From Aplidium turbinatum (taxonomy: Eukaryota; Chordata; Ascidiacea; Aplousobranchia; Polyclinidae): 64,000 nt of DNA. A program made the translations under genes and the position numbers. The notes under the pieces are model-generated. The model saw only the letters and a list, made by a program, of their open reading frames with translations. It had not been told where the DNA came from and made no database searches. The stretch covers positions 6,274,501 to 6,338,500 of the forward strand of contig OU964920.1 in the NCBI GenBank assembly GCA_918807975.1, in the 5' to 3' direction. Below are positions 55,366-64,000 of this stretch, piece after piece. Position 1 is the first letter of the stretch; the number at the start of each line of letters is the position of its first letter.

Positions 55366-56377
55366 TCATAATCCATCGTCGGTTTGTTCCCCACTAGTGG
55401 GGGTGGCCGATTGTTTCCGCGCAGCAATTGTTTTAATCCCTTTTCTCCATTTCACCCTGTCCCTTGCATCTTCCTCCTTCAGTCCGACTTTTTTAAACTC
55501 ATCCTTTACTTGTTGTTTCCACGTTCTTCTTGGACGACCGCGTTTCCTCTTCCCATCCACCTTTAGATCTAGTGCCTTTCTAAGAAAACTTCCTTCCTCC
55601 CTCCTTATCACATGTCCATACCATCTTACTCCATTTGCCCTTGCCAGTTGGTCTATGGTCTCTCTCATCTCCAGCATATCCAATAATTCTTCAGTCCTTT
55701 TTTCCCTTCTCGTTTTCACCCCACACATTGCTCTCACCATTGACCTTTCCGTTCTTCTCAGGATTACCAGTTCACTCTCTCTCAATACCCATGTCTCGCT
55801 ACCATATAGCATTGCAGGCCGCACACAGCTCCGATATACTTTTCCTTTCATCCTTAGTGAAAATTTTCTGCCATGCAACATTTCCCCACATTCCCTGAAC
55901 TTTGCCCAGCCCAATCTTACCCTTGTTGTCACCGCTGCTTCACATCCACCACTTCCATTTATCCGATCACCCAGATAACAGAAGTCTGTCACTGTTTCGA
56001 TGCCATGGCAGAACTCATCATCATGGCCTTCCACTTCATTCCTTCCTTTACTGCATTTCCCACAAACAAAACACTTCGCCAATCTTGTTGCGGCTTTCTT
56101 GACATTAGTACATCTTGCATGTACCCACTTTCCACATTCCTTGCATTGCATTGAATTTCTCATCACTCTCTTGCCACATATTCCACACGGATCTACTTTG
56201 CTCTCAACAACTGTTCCTTCTGCTCCACTCACCATCACTTTTGTTTTTTCAAGATTCACCTTCATACCCTTGGTTTCAAATGCTTCTTTCCATTTCTCAA
56301 ACTTTCTCTCCATTCCCTCCATACTATTACTTGTCAAGACCAGGTCGTCTGCATACAAAATTTCACTCAATAAGCCC
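55366..56377 (-). CDS. LINE ORF2 C-terminal part with PHD-like zinc finger
   Basis: Read from the insertion junction to the stop. ILYADDLVL holds the catalytic Asp pair (residues 6-9 of the Met-initiated frame). VNLEKTKVMVSG follows. A PHD-like finger occupies about residues 62-106: CGICGKRV, MQCKECGKWVHARC and CFVCGKC, a Cys4-His-Cys3-like arrangement. Then come VTDFCYLGDRINGSGG, the thumb-like region, and the basic ending KRKRGRPRRTWKQQV. There is no break over 334 codons. The finger sits between the RT catalytic core and the rest of the RT, an arrangement found in some invertebrate LINEs. It probably helps target binding (inference). Confidence 0.85.
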
Positions 56378-57053
56378 TGTAACCACCACAGGTTGAGTTA
56401 CTGATTCTATTTGGCGACCAATAGTAGTTATGCGGACCGCACATACATTAAACAGAGAGAATACAATAAGGGGGACCCAACACACAGCAAAACCTAAAAA
56501 ACAGGGCTTAGCCCCACTGAGACCAGGGAGCTTGCAGGGCGTGGAATAAGAGGGCTAGTTAAGCACCATCCAAAGTCACGAATTTATAAACTGAGCGCTA
56601 GTAATGGACTAGGCCAGCATAGGGTATAGCAGAGGAAAGGGATAAAAGATTTAGTGAGCAGTAGCACCAGCAGCCATTTAGTTTTTACGAATCCAGTAGG
56701 CAATTACATCTACATTGATCTTTCAGTATGATACAAATCCGATATCAATTAGTTACTGATCCCTTTCAAAGAAAATAAACATTAAGTTAGTTTAAGAGTG
56801 TACTTACATACTGTATGACTTCCACGATAATAAATATTTAAACCCTAAATAAAACTGCTTTCGAATCTTCCGCCTCGCCGTCAAAACATCATCGCGGTGA
56901 CAACATCCGGGAATGTGCATAAAGCCTATTTTGGGAAGGGCAACGCAGTCGACCGAAACTTGCCATGTAAACAAGGGCTTCGTAAAGGGTCAGAAAGCAG
57001 GCATAAACAATTATGATTAAATCGGAACTGAGCATGAGATTATGAAACCAACA
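56378..57053 (-). repeat. 3' LTR of the BEL/Pao element
   Basis: 676 bases, TGTAACCACC...ACCAACA on the plus strand. Same length and apparently the same sequence as 61742-62417. Confidence 0.92.
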
Positions 57054-57371
57054 TACCGGCCTCAAAAACATTACTGGGGTAGAAGTAGCTGTTTTTCCCC
57101 AAGAGAAAATAATCGAATGCTCTTATTACATGAGCTTGTTCAGACAATACAACGTTTCAAATGTACAATGTCGCATAACTATGGAAAATACTTACGATCT
57201 CTGAAGTGGGTCCCCTGAGGTCGTTTTGAACACAAAAGCAAAGCTAGGCAAACGTATTGGAAACAAAACGCAAGCAACAATACCATACACTAAGTTACGT
57301 AAATGTTCGTGTCGCGCGCGTAATAATAAAACTGTCTCTATCAGTAAGTCCAATCATCTAGGGAAATCGAT

Positions 57372-60300
57372 TCAAACGTCTGCTTCCAAAAGACACACCT
57401 TTCGAACATCACGCACATAGGTTGAAATCGCAGCCTTTAGACGAACCGTGCGTGCAACGTCGTCTTGATCTGGAAACACTTCCGTCACTCTCGCTTTGGG
57501 CCACGACCCTCTGGATTGACAGTCATTTATTACCAAGACCACGTCGCCAACGGCGAGATTTCGAACTGGCTTCTGCCACTTGCTACGGGTTTGCAATAAT
57601 GTCATGTATTCTGCAGACCAACGCTGCCAAAACTGGTCGGTAAGGTAGTTAACTAGCCGCCATGATTTACGGTAACTGTCAGCAAATGTAAATATATCAC
57701 ATGGCATGCTTGCATCAAGCTTGCTTTGTAGCAAGCTATTAGGTGACAGAGCCACCAAATCTTCGGGATCGTCGCTAACTGTTGTCAACGGCCTGTCATT
57801 CATAATGTGTTCTGCTTCGGTAACAAGTGTTATTAGGTCTTCATCCTTCAAAGTTCGGTCCTTGACCAAGGCATGCAGAATTCTCCTGGCAGATCGGGTG
57901 CATCTCTCCCAGGCTCCACCTCTATGTGATGCCAATGGGGCATTGAAAGACCACTTGATGCCTTTCTGAATATGGGCAAGGTTCCACCGTTTGATACCTT
58001 CAAATGTGCCGTTGTCACTTATGAGTTCTTCAACCATGCCTCTTCGATTTACGAATCTTTGAAATGCTTGAAGGAATGAGTAGGTGTCGAGGGAATAAGC
58101 AATTTCAAAATGTACAGCCCGAGAGGCCATACAGGTAAACACACACAAGTAACGTTTGGACATGCTTCTACCAGACTTGGTCATAAACGGCCCTGCATAG
58201 TCCACTCCTGTGCAAGCAAACGCTGGTCTACCAGGGGTAACCCTACATTTTGGAAGTGGTGCCATGATTTGTTGACCCCCTGTAGCATCTCTTAAACGAC
58301 ACACTCTACACTCACGCAACACACGACGCACAGTAGAATGACCTTTAATCACCCAAAACGCCTTCCTACACACACTAAGCGTATGAAGCACGCCGCAATG
58401 GGCACTACAAACATGATAAAACTCAATCACCAGCCGCGTCACATGGTGTCGGCTGGGCAAGATCATTGGATGTTTTTCCCTAAAGCGAAGCAAAACTTCA
58501 ATCAGATTGCTTGTTTGGTCTGGGCCTTGAAGTAGGTTGTCATTTAAAGAAGTGCCCCTGAACTTAGACGCACAATCGAAGACAATGCGGAATTTTTCAC
58601 CGGTAGCATGATGAGAGGGGTACCATGTTCGGTTGGTCTGAGGCAATTGATCATGTGGCATCCTTTGTGCATATCCGTTGTCTAAATATTCTCTGATCTT
58701 TTGACTATACATATCGAAGAACTCGTCATCCTTTCCAAACCTACGCCGAAAGTGGTTCAAGCGTTTTTCGGCAACCTTTCTGTTGCCAGAGAGTGTAGTT
58801 TCCTCATCTTTCCATGGTAGTCCTAGCTGATAATGTCCCTCCACCTTTTTGACCGATTCTTTCATTAAAGTCAGCGCTTGTTTGTCATTGATGGACATGG
58901 CAAGTTCATCTGGATCACCAACATCATTGAAGTCATGATCGTAGGTTTGCTGCATGTGACGATGCAGTATGTCACTACCAGAGTGAATAAAATTAACATG
59001 CACCAAGGCCTTGGAACTATTATGTCCCACAGGACCACTCAATGTCCAACCCAAGCCAGTACGAATGGCATTTGGTTCACCATTCCGGCCTCTGCGAAAC
59101 GCATGCATATAGTGTGCTTCCTGCACATCAGCACCAATTAAAAGGTCAACTGACTTTTCAGCCAGCTCTGGGATGTCAACGCCTTGCAATACATCTGGAA
59201 ACATGCTAGCATCATCAGCATTCGGAATACTTCCATCCAGAGCAGGTAATGCCGGAACCGCCAATACAGCATCAATCTCCATCCCCTTACATTCTTTTAT
59301 GCCACGTGTATACAGACCCTGCAACCTGTAACCACGTTGTTGACTGACGCCGTTCATAGTTGAAATGGAGTAATCCACACTCTTGCCTGTCATCCCAAGC
59401 CGCTTCATCAAGTCGATTGTGCAGAGGGTGGTGTCTGAGCCTTCATCAAGAAAGGCATAAGTATCGACTTGTGACTTTCTATCCGGGCTCCAAACTGTAA
59501 CCGGTACCACCTTCAGACGTACCATATAACTCTTTGCACCACGCAGCCCCGAACTAGCGCAGGTTACTACAGAAGTACAATTGGAAGAGGTAGAGGACCC
59601 GGCCTCTTTGCTGTCCTGGCCAGGTTTCATGGGTTCTGTGGCTCCATACTTTCTTCCACTCCTGTCATCTTGAGGGCGGTGAAGCAGAGTGTTATGTCTT
59701 CCCTTGCAAAGCTTACAACTCCTGTCCCACTTGCACTCTTGTACACGATGTCCAAACTCTAAACAGTTAAAACAACACTGGGCAGCTCTAACTGTCCGTT
59801 GTCGGTCCACTTCAGCCATGCGACGAAACTGCCTGCATTGCCACAATGGGTGTCCGTTAGAACACACAGGGCACTTCCAATCGCATGGTTCTGAAGAATA
59901 GTTTGCACCAACGCTACTCTTAGCAGTATGAGGTCCACCCCTTACTGAACCCTGTGATGCATATGACAGAACACCTTTGCCTGACTTGGTTCTTCTTTCC
60001 TGGTTCGATTGAATCTTGTCTCTGTTGAGAGCCTGTGCCAAATATCCACCTTGGATCCGAGCATACTGGTAAATCTGATCAGCCAGTTGAGCAAATGTAA
60101 GCCCTTCAACAGAGACCTCAATCAACCGATCCTGCAACTTGGGTGGAAGACGACTCACAATACTTGTCAGGGTGTGACGTGTGTTCAACCCACAATCTAG
60201 TCTCCCCCCACAAGTCATTTCACAATCCTTCATCTGACGCGACAAATCCAATAGTCCCTGCGTGTTCCCTTCCTTAAATGAAGGTCCATTTATGATCTTT

Positions 60301-61322
60301 TCAATAAAGGCTGTGGTAACACTGTCGATCATGCCAAAGTTTCTGTACAGTGTGTTACGGGCATGGTGGTAAGCAAGGCTTGGTGGTTCCATGACAATGC
60401 ATTGCTCGATGCTGCGTCGTGCCCTCCCAGTGCAGCAAGAGATCAAAAGGTCCAACATAGCAGCTGGATCGTTTACATCGCGAATGACATGTTTCTCAAA
60501 ATATCGGACAAAGCGATAATAATCTGTTGGCGTACCATCAAATTTACTCTCTTCTGTTACCCGACCACCCTGGGCGCGGCAGACCGCAGTTGCCATTGAA
60601 TGCAATGCACCGACAACCTTTTCAATTTGTGAATTTGCCGGATGCAATGAGGTATCCAGACCTGTGGACTCATGCCTTACGGGCAGGTGCCTCCCAACAC
60701 CTTGGTAGCCAGGCACAGACCTCATGTCTGCGCTGTGCTGGCCATAAGAATCTCTTTGGTATCCCATCATCATGGGTTGGTGTGGTGCTCTCCAGCCATT
60801 CCACTCTGCTTGGCACTCCAAGTGAGCATCCTTACGCTTGGCTTCATAATTCACAAACGAATTCCAATGCGAAGCCGTGACGCGTTCACCAGGCAACACA
60901 GACCGCGAATCCATGTCGGCATGGCTCCTGGTAACAAAGTCCTTTTCGCTAGAAACGTCTAGCCCTTTGTCGCTACGGTGCAGTTCCCCTTGACAAGATT
61001 CGAAAGTACTGTGACTCTCATTTCCAACGAGATTGACAACTGTCTCTGTTTTTGGCGGAACTGCGTCTTTAGACAGGGGGACATCGCCAGTCACATGGCG
61101 AGATACAGATTCCTCACGAAGTAAACCCTCCCCCTCACCTATTGCCTTCTCTGACTCAACCTTGCCATCGCCTGTCAGAGAAGATTTAAAACGTCGACGC
61201 TCCAGCTCCAAGGCCCGGCGCTCTAAAGCCATCTCCTGGCGTTGGAGCTGCAAAGCGCGGCGCTCCAGTTCTAACTCTCGTTCCTCCAATTGGAGAGACA
61301 ACTCAGCATGGCGCTTATCCAT
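57372..61322 (-). CDS. BEL/Pao gag-pol polyprotein, shorter than family norm
   Basis: A 1,316-residue frame starting MDKRHAELSLQLEERELELE. Parts in order: an N-terminal coiled coil rich in Glu, Arg and Leu; a gag-like region (LDLSRQMKDCEMTCGGRLDC); zinc knuckles (CFNCLEFGHRVQEC); an aspartic protease of the BEL/Pao type (AFLDEGSDTTLC); a reverse-transcriptase segment (FRIVFDCASKFRGTSLNDNL); and an integrase with an H2C2 finger and core (CTGVDYAGPF, ELISDNGTF, NDRPLT). The family norm is longer, so the element is treated as a broken fossil. Confidence 0.9.
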   Translation of the reverse strand: MDKRHAELSLQLEERELELERRALQLQRQEMALERRALELERRRFKSSLTGDGKVESEKAIGEGEGLLREESVSRHVTGDVPLSKDAVPPKTETVVNLVGNESHSTFESCQGELHRSDKGLDVSSEKDFVTRSHADMDSRSVLPGERVTASHWNSFVNYEAKRKDAHLECQAEWNGWRAPHQPMMMGYQRDSYGQHSADMRSVPGYQGVGRHLPVRHESTGLDTSLHPANSQIEKVVGALHSMATAVCRAQGGRVTEESKFDGTPTDYYRFVRYFEKHVIRDVNDPAAMLDLLISCCTGRARRSIEQCIVMEPPSLAYHHARNTLYRNFGMIDSVTTAFIEKIINGPSFKEGNTQGLLDLSRQMKDCEMTCGGRLDCGLNTRHTLTSIVSRLPPKLQDRLIEVSVEGLTFAQLADQIYQYARIQGGYLAQALNRDKIQSNQERRTKSGKGVLSYASQGSVRGGPHTAKSSVGANYSSEPCDWKCPVCSNGHPLWQCRQFRRMAEVDRQRTVRAAQCCFNCLEFGHRVQECKWDRSCKLCKGRHNTLLHRPQDDRSGRKYGATEPMKPGQDSKEAGSSTSSNCTSVVTCASSGLRGAKSYMVRLKVVPVTVWSPDRKSQVDTYAFLDEGSDTTLCTIDLMKRLGMTGKSVDYSISTMNGVSQQRGYRLQGLYTRGIKECKGMEIDAVLAVPALPALDGSIPNADDASMFPDVLQGVDIPELAEKSVDLLIGADVQEAHYMHAFRRGRNGEPNAIRTGLGWTLSGPVGHNSSKALVHVNFIHSGSDILHRHMQQTYDHDFNDVGDPDELAMSINDKQALTLMKESVKKVEGHYQLGLPWKDEETTLSGNRKVAEKRLNHFRRRFGKDDEFFDMYSQKIREYLDNGYAQRMPHDQLPQTNRTWYPSHHATGEKFRIVFDCASKFRGTSLNDNLLQGPDQTSNLIEVLLRFREKHPMILPSRHHVTRLVIEFYHVCSAHCGVLHTLSVCRKAFWVIKGHSTVRRVLRECRVCRLRDATGGQQIMAPLPKCRVTPGRPAFACTGVDYAGPFMTKSGRSMSKRYLCVFTCMASRAVHFEIAYSLDTYSFLQAFQRFVNRRGMVEELISDNGTFEGIKRWNLAHIQKGIKWSFNAPLASHRGGAWERCTRSARRILHALVKDRTLKDEDLITLVTEAEHIMNDRPLTTVSDDPEDLVALSPNSLLQSKLDASMPCDIFTFADSYRKSWRLVNYLTDQFWQRWSAEYMTLLQTRSKWQKPVRNLAVGDVVLVINDCQSRGSWPKARVTEVFPDQDDVARTVRLKAAISTYVRDVRKVCLLEADV

Positions 61323-61741
61323 AGTGAGTTCAACAAAATTAATGAAAACAAATACTACCAGTAAGTATTAACAAAGTAAAATAGCCGCAATATATCCCTA
61401 CAGTAGATATAGGCTACAGATAAGCCAGACAACACAACAGTAAACAAAAACAAGAAATAACCAGGGGAATTCCCTTCGGAAATAACCTACGAGTCAGCAG
61501 CTTACAACTAGCAAAGCGAGCTACAACTGATCACAACAGTAAATCAAAAATTATGTAAGTTGGAGTAGAATCAATTAATGCGCATTCAGCCACAATTAAC
61601 CGAACTAGACTACTGCAACCTCACACAAGAAATTGAATGACTGACATTCAACTCACACAGCAAAAGCAGCCACTACACACATTCATGAATCAATCGTACC
61701 GTAGCCTACCAGGGTACGCAAGAAATCAATAATTGATATGA

Positions 61742-62417
61742 TGTAACCACCACAGGTTGAGTTACTGATTCTATTTGGCGACCAATAGTAGTTATGCGGA
61801 CCGCACATACATTAAACAGAGAGAATACAATAAGGGGGACCCAACACACAGCAAAACCTAAAAAACAGGGCTTAGCCCCACTGAGACCAGGGAGCTTGCA
61901 GGGCGTGGAATAAGAGGGCTAGTTAAGCACCATCCAAAGTCACGAATTTATAAACTGAGCGCTAGTAATGGACTAGGCCAGCATAGGGTATAGCAGAGGA
62001 AAGGGATAAAAGATTTAGTGAGCAGTAGCACCAGCAGCCATTTAGTTTTTACGAATCCAGTAGGCAATTACATCTACATTGATCTTTCAGTATGATACAA
62101 ATCCGATATCAATTAGTTACTGATCCCTTTCAAAGAAAATAAACATTAAGTTAGTTTAAGAGTGTACTTACATACTGTATGACTTCCACGATAATAAATA
62201 TTTAAACCCTAAATAAAACTGCTTTCGAATCTTCCGCCTCGCCGTCAAAACATCATCGCGGTGACAACATCCGGGAATGTGCATAAAGCCTATTTTGGGA
62301 AGGGCAACGCAGTCGACCGAAACTTGCCATGTAAACAAGGGCTTCGTAAAGGGTCAGAAAGCAGGCATAAACAATTATGATTAAATCGGAACTGAGCATG
62401 AGATTATGAAACCAACA
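61742..62417 (-). repeat. 5' LTR of the BEL/Pao element
   Basis: 676 bases, apparently identical to the LTR at 56378-57053. For the minus-strand element this is the upstream, promoter-bearing LTR. Confidence 0.92.
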
Positions 62418-62503
62418 AGCCCTCCCTCACTCCTTCAGTTACAACGTCAGCCACAATAGCAAATATCAGAGGTGACAAAACTGAACCCTGGTGTACACGG
62501 GGC

Positions 62504-62865
62504 AATACAATAATTTTTAGAAATTATTGTATATAATTTTTAGAGTTGCAAATTGCAATGCAATGAAATGCATGCAACAAGTCTCTTGTTGTTTTGCTGC
62601 AATCGGCAATCGCGAGTGAATTTTACAATTAAAATGTAAGCGCACAGGCGGTACAGATTCCTTTGAAGCGAAGCAAAAAAAATTGGCAAGTGGTTTATGA
62701 AAGTGTCGCAATACGAGGCTGCTTTTACATCGGAAACATGGTCTTTCGCGCTACCATAACTGAAACAAGTCATTGCAGAATATGATATTGCTTGAAGCAT
62801 TTGACATGCAGACCGACATCACACTTCTTGCATCTTGTAGTAGTTTTTGCATGACAATAGGCGCA
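62504..62865. other. Unrecognised sequence with a short palindrome
   Basis: acaataatttttagaaattattgt-type palindrome near 62508-62531, otherwise nothing recognised. Confidence 0.4.
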
Positions 62866-63095
62866 TCGAGTTGCGTGGTAAAATTATGCTAAATACAGTG
62901 TAACCTTTCTCATTTACCTATGCTGCATAGCCGAGTGGTGAGAGCGCTGGAACGGCAATCGAAAGGGCGCCGGTTCGACACCGCTCATGAGCATACAGTA
63001 CAGTTGTGTATCGAATTGCGTGGTAAAATTATGCTAAATACAGTATAACCTTTCTCATTTACCAATGCTGCATAGCCGAGTGGTTAGAGCGCTGG
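62866..63095 (+). repeat. Tandem repeat (~145 bases) carrying tRNA-like sequences
   Basis: Units begin tcgagttgcgtggtaaaatt (62866) and tcgaattgcgtggtaaaatt (63011). Each holds a tRNA-like stretch starting tgctgcatagccgagtggt. The first is full length (62921-62993); the second ends after gcaatcgaaagg. Confidence 0.75.
62921..62993 (+). tRNA. tRNA-like sequence, Ser/Leu-like A box, probable pseudogene
   Basis: 73 bases with A box TAGCCGAGTGG and B box GGTTCGACACC. The acceptor pairs only with a bulge (GCT...AGC and CAT...ATG). The anticodon stem does not pair well, so the isotype cannot be assigned and it may be a SINE head. Confidence 0.45.
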
Positions 63096-63640
63096 AACGG
63101 CAATCGAAAGGACAGGACACTTAAAGGCATGCCTGAAAGTGGACATGAAGATTGGCTTCCTTGCCTTCCCGTCCACTTAATCTAAATCTTCAACCACCGG
63201 GCGTAAGCCTGGATACGACGACGATTTACCTATGCGACATAGCCAACGCTCAATCAAATATTTTTATTCCCACTAATAATACAGTGCCTATATTGTAATT
63301 CTTATCTCAACAACTCAGCGTTCTGCCATTGCTTTAATGATGGTGTTCACAAAGAAAACAGAAAAATTTGTCTGAAATTATTAGTAAATTACGATAATTA
63401 TGTTATTGTTCTTGAACAAACACGACTAATTTGACAAGCTTGATGGATTTCACAGTATGCACATTTTTACTACCAATAACGCTTAAGATTACTGATAAAT
63501 TTTCAAGCATTTTGCGTTTTTTGGAATTTTTTCATTTATTGCTGACTTTGCTGTAAACAGCCCGTAGAAAGCAAAATACAAAGTTTGGAATTTTTTATGG
63601 TATTTTCATTTGATTTAATTATTTTGCCTACTGCACGTAA
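63096..63640. other. Intergenic stretch, no gene seen
   Basis: AT-rich sequence with no recognised gene or repeat. Confidence 0.4.
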
Positions 63641-63765
63641 GCGGCAGTGTAACTCAATTGATAAAAGCATCCAACTGGTATCTGAAGGTATAATTATAAG
63701 CACGGCGGTTACCTCAGTGGTTTGATTCTGGATCAAGAGGTTGAAGATTCGATGCCTACTGCCGC
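63641..63765 (+). ncRNA. tRNA-like 125-base sequence with perfectly pairing ends
   Basis: GCGGCAGT at 63641-63648 pairs exactly with ACTGCCGC at 63758-63765. An A-box-like TAACTCAATTGA follows the 5' arm, and a B-box-like ggttgaagattcgatgcc precedes the 3' arm. The spacing is about 50 bases longer than in a normal tRNA. It may be an intron-bearing tRNA, a SINE head or a pseudogene. Confidence 0.4.
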
Positions 63766-63895
63766 TGTTGCGATTCTATTCATGCATAACTTACAAAAAC
63801 TTTTGTCCCTTTACAGTACATTATGTTCGATTTTTCGTCATGTTGATGAAAACAGTTCGTGCTGCATAGGGTGGGGCAGCGCAAATCAAGAAAAA

Positions 63896-64000
63896 AAAAA
63901 TTATCGTTATCGGACATTATCGGCGATAATTTATCGTTTATCGTTATCGCTTAACTTTTTTTTGATTTATCGTTATCGCTTTAGGCATTTTTCGTTTATC
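63896..64000. repeat. ATTATCGGCGATAA repeat cluster at the window edge
   Basis: gttatcggacattatcggcg, then ttatcgttatcgc repeats, the same pattern and direction as 55075-55200. It runs off the right edge. Confidence 0.6.

Larger units (their letters stand above)
56378..62417 (-). mobile_element. BEL/Pao LTR retrotransposon, young copy
   Basis: It has two 676-base LTRs (56378-57053 and 61742-62417), each TG...CA, that look identical by eye. The exact 5-base duplication AGCCC has the usual length for this superfamily. The internal region carries one polyprotein frame on the minus strand with gag, protease, reverse-transcriptase and integrase parts. The pol region is shorter than is usual for the family, so the copy looks broken, with about one break. 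Identical LTRs imply a very recent insertion. It lies in a LINE. Confidence 0.92.
55339..62503 (-). mobile_element. LINE with PHD-like finger, interrupted by a BEL/Pao element
   Basis: The LINE runs on the minus strand. Its RT front (62418-62503: RVHQGSVLSPLIFAIVADVV) continues across the inserted LTR element into LLSEILYADDLVL at about 56370. The TSD is AGCCC (56373-56377 and 62418-62422). The 3' end has a catcatcatcat (ATG-type) tail near 55345-55362. The 5' part of the LINE is missing beyond 62503. Confidence 0.8.

Noticed and set aside
55301-55978. 225-codon plus-strand open frame
   Set aside because: It is the antisense shadow of the LINE ORF2 at 55366-56377.

Overview
The window looks like repeat-dominated nuclear DNA from an animal, probably a marine invertebrate. 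It is AT-rich. Its one clear host gene is intron-rich: FNTA, the alpha subunit of protein farnesyl/geranylgeranyl transferase, in nine coding exons at 48109-54219 (+). Almost everything else is mobile DNA: MULE, hAT, pogo-like and fold-back DNA elements, several LINE families, a tRNA-headed SINE family, and one young BEL/Pao LTR element. The species cannot be read from the sequence.

Layout. 1-4.9 kb: two partial copies, same orientation, of an intron-bearing MULE-transposase-derived gene. The left copy holds the C-terminal half (SWIM zinc finger, AT-hook, PHD finger) and has a tandemly duplicated exon. The right copy holds the N-terminal and catalytic half. 5.0-6.0 kb: a small element built from inverted copies of one 17-base motif. 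6.6-41.06 kb: three adjacent members (here called Q, W and V) of one fold-back family, whose arms are tandem ~385-base units and whose ends carry TGACGTCA. W (7978-19408) contains Y (8030-15099), which contains Z (8039-11389) and a 3.0-kb LINE (11841-14840). V (19529-41059) contains U (23296-40884). U contains a 7.36-kb hAT element with its transposase (24019-31380), several LINE pieces, a pogo-like element, a fold-back (N) and a tRNA-bearing element (T).

41-48 kb: element O (42215-47073) contains a FLYWCH-type MULE (42705-46325), which is itself split by a hAT-like insert (44425-45590) that holds a SINE. 48.1-54.2 kb: FNTA. 55.3-62.5 kb: a LINE with a PHD-like finger next to its reverse transcriptase, split by a BEL/Pao element whose two LTRs look identical. 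62.8-64 kb: tRNA-like repeats and the start of another palindromic repeat.

The main result is the insertion history. Many insertions can be proved inside the window, because the opposite arm or a neighbouring tandem unit supplies the empty site and target-site duplications (TSDs) of 3, 5, 8, 9 or 10 bases can be read. Many fold-back elements have 8-10-base duplications and ends that begin GGT, like the FLYWCH MULE. This suggests, without proving, that one MULE transposase moved them. All calls come from reading by eye; no alignment or database search was run.
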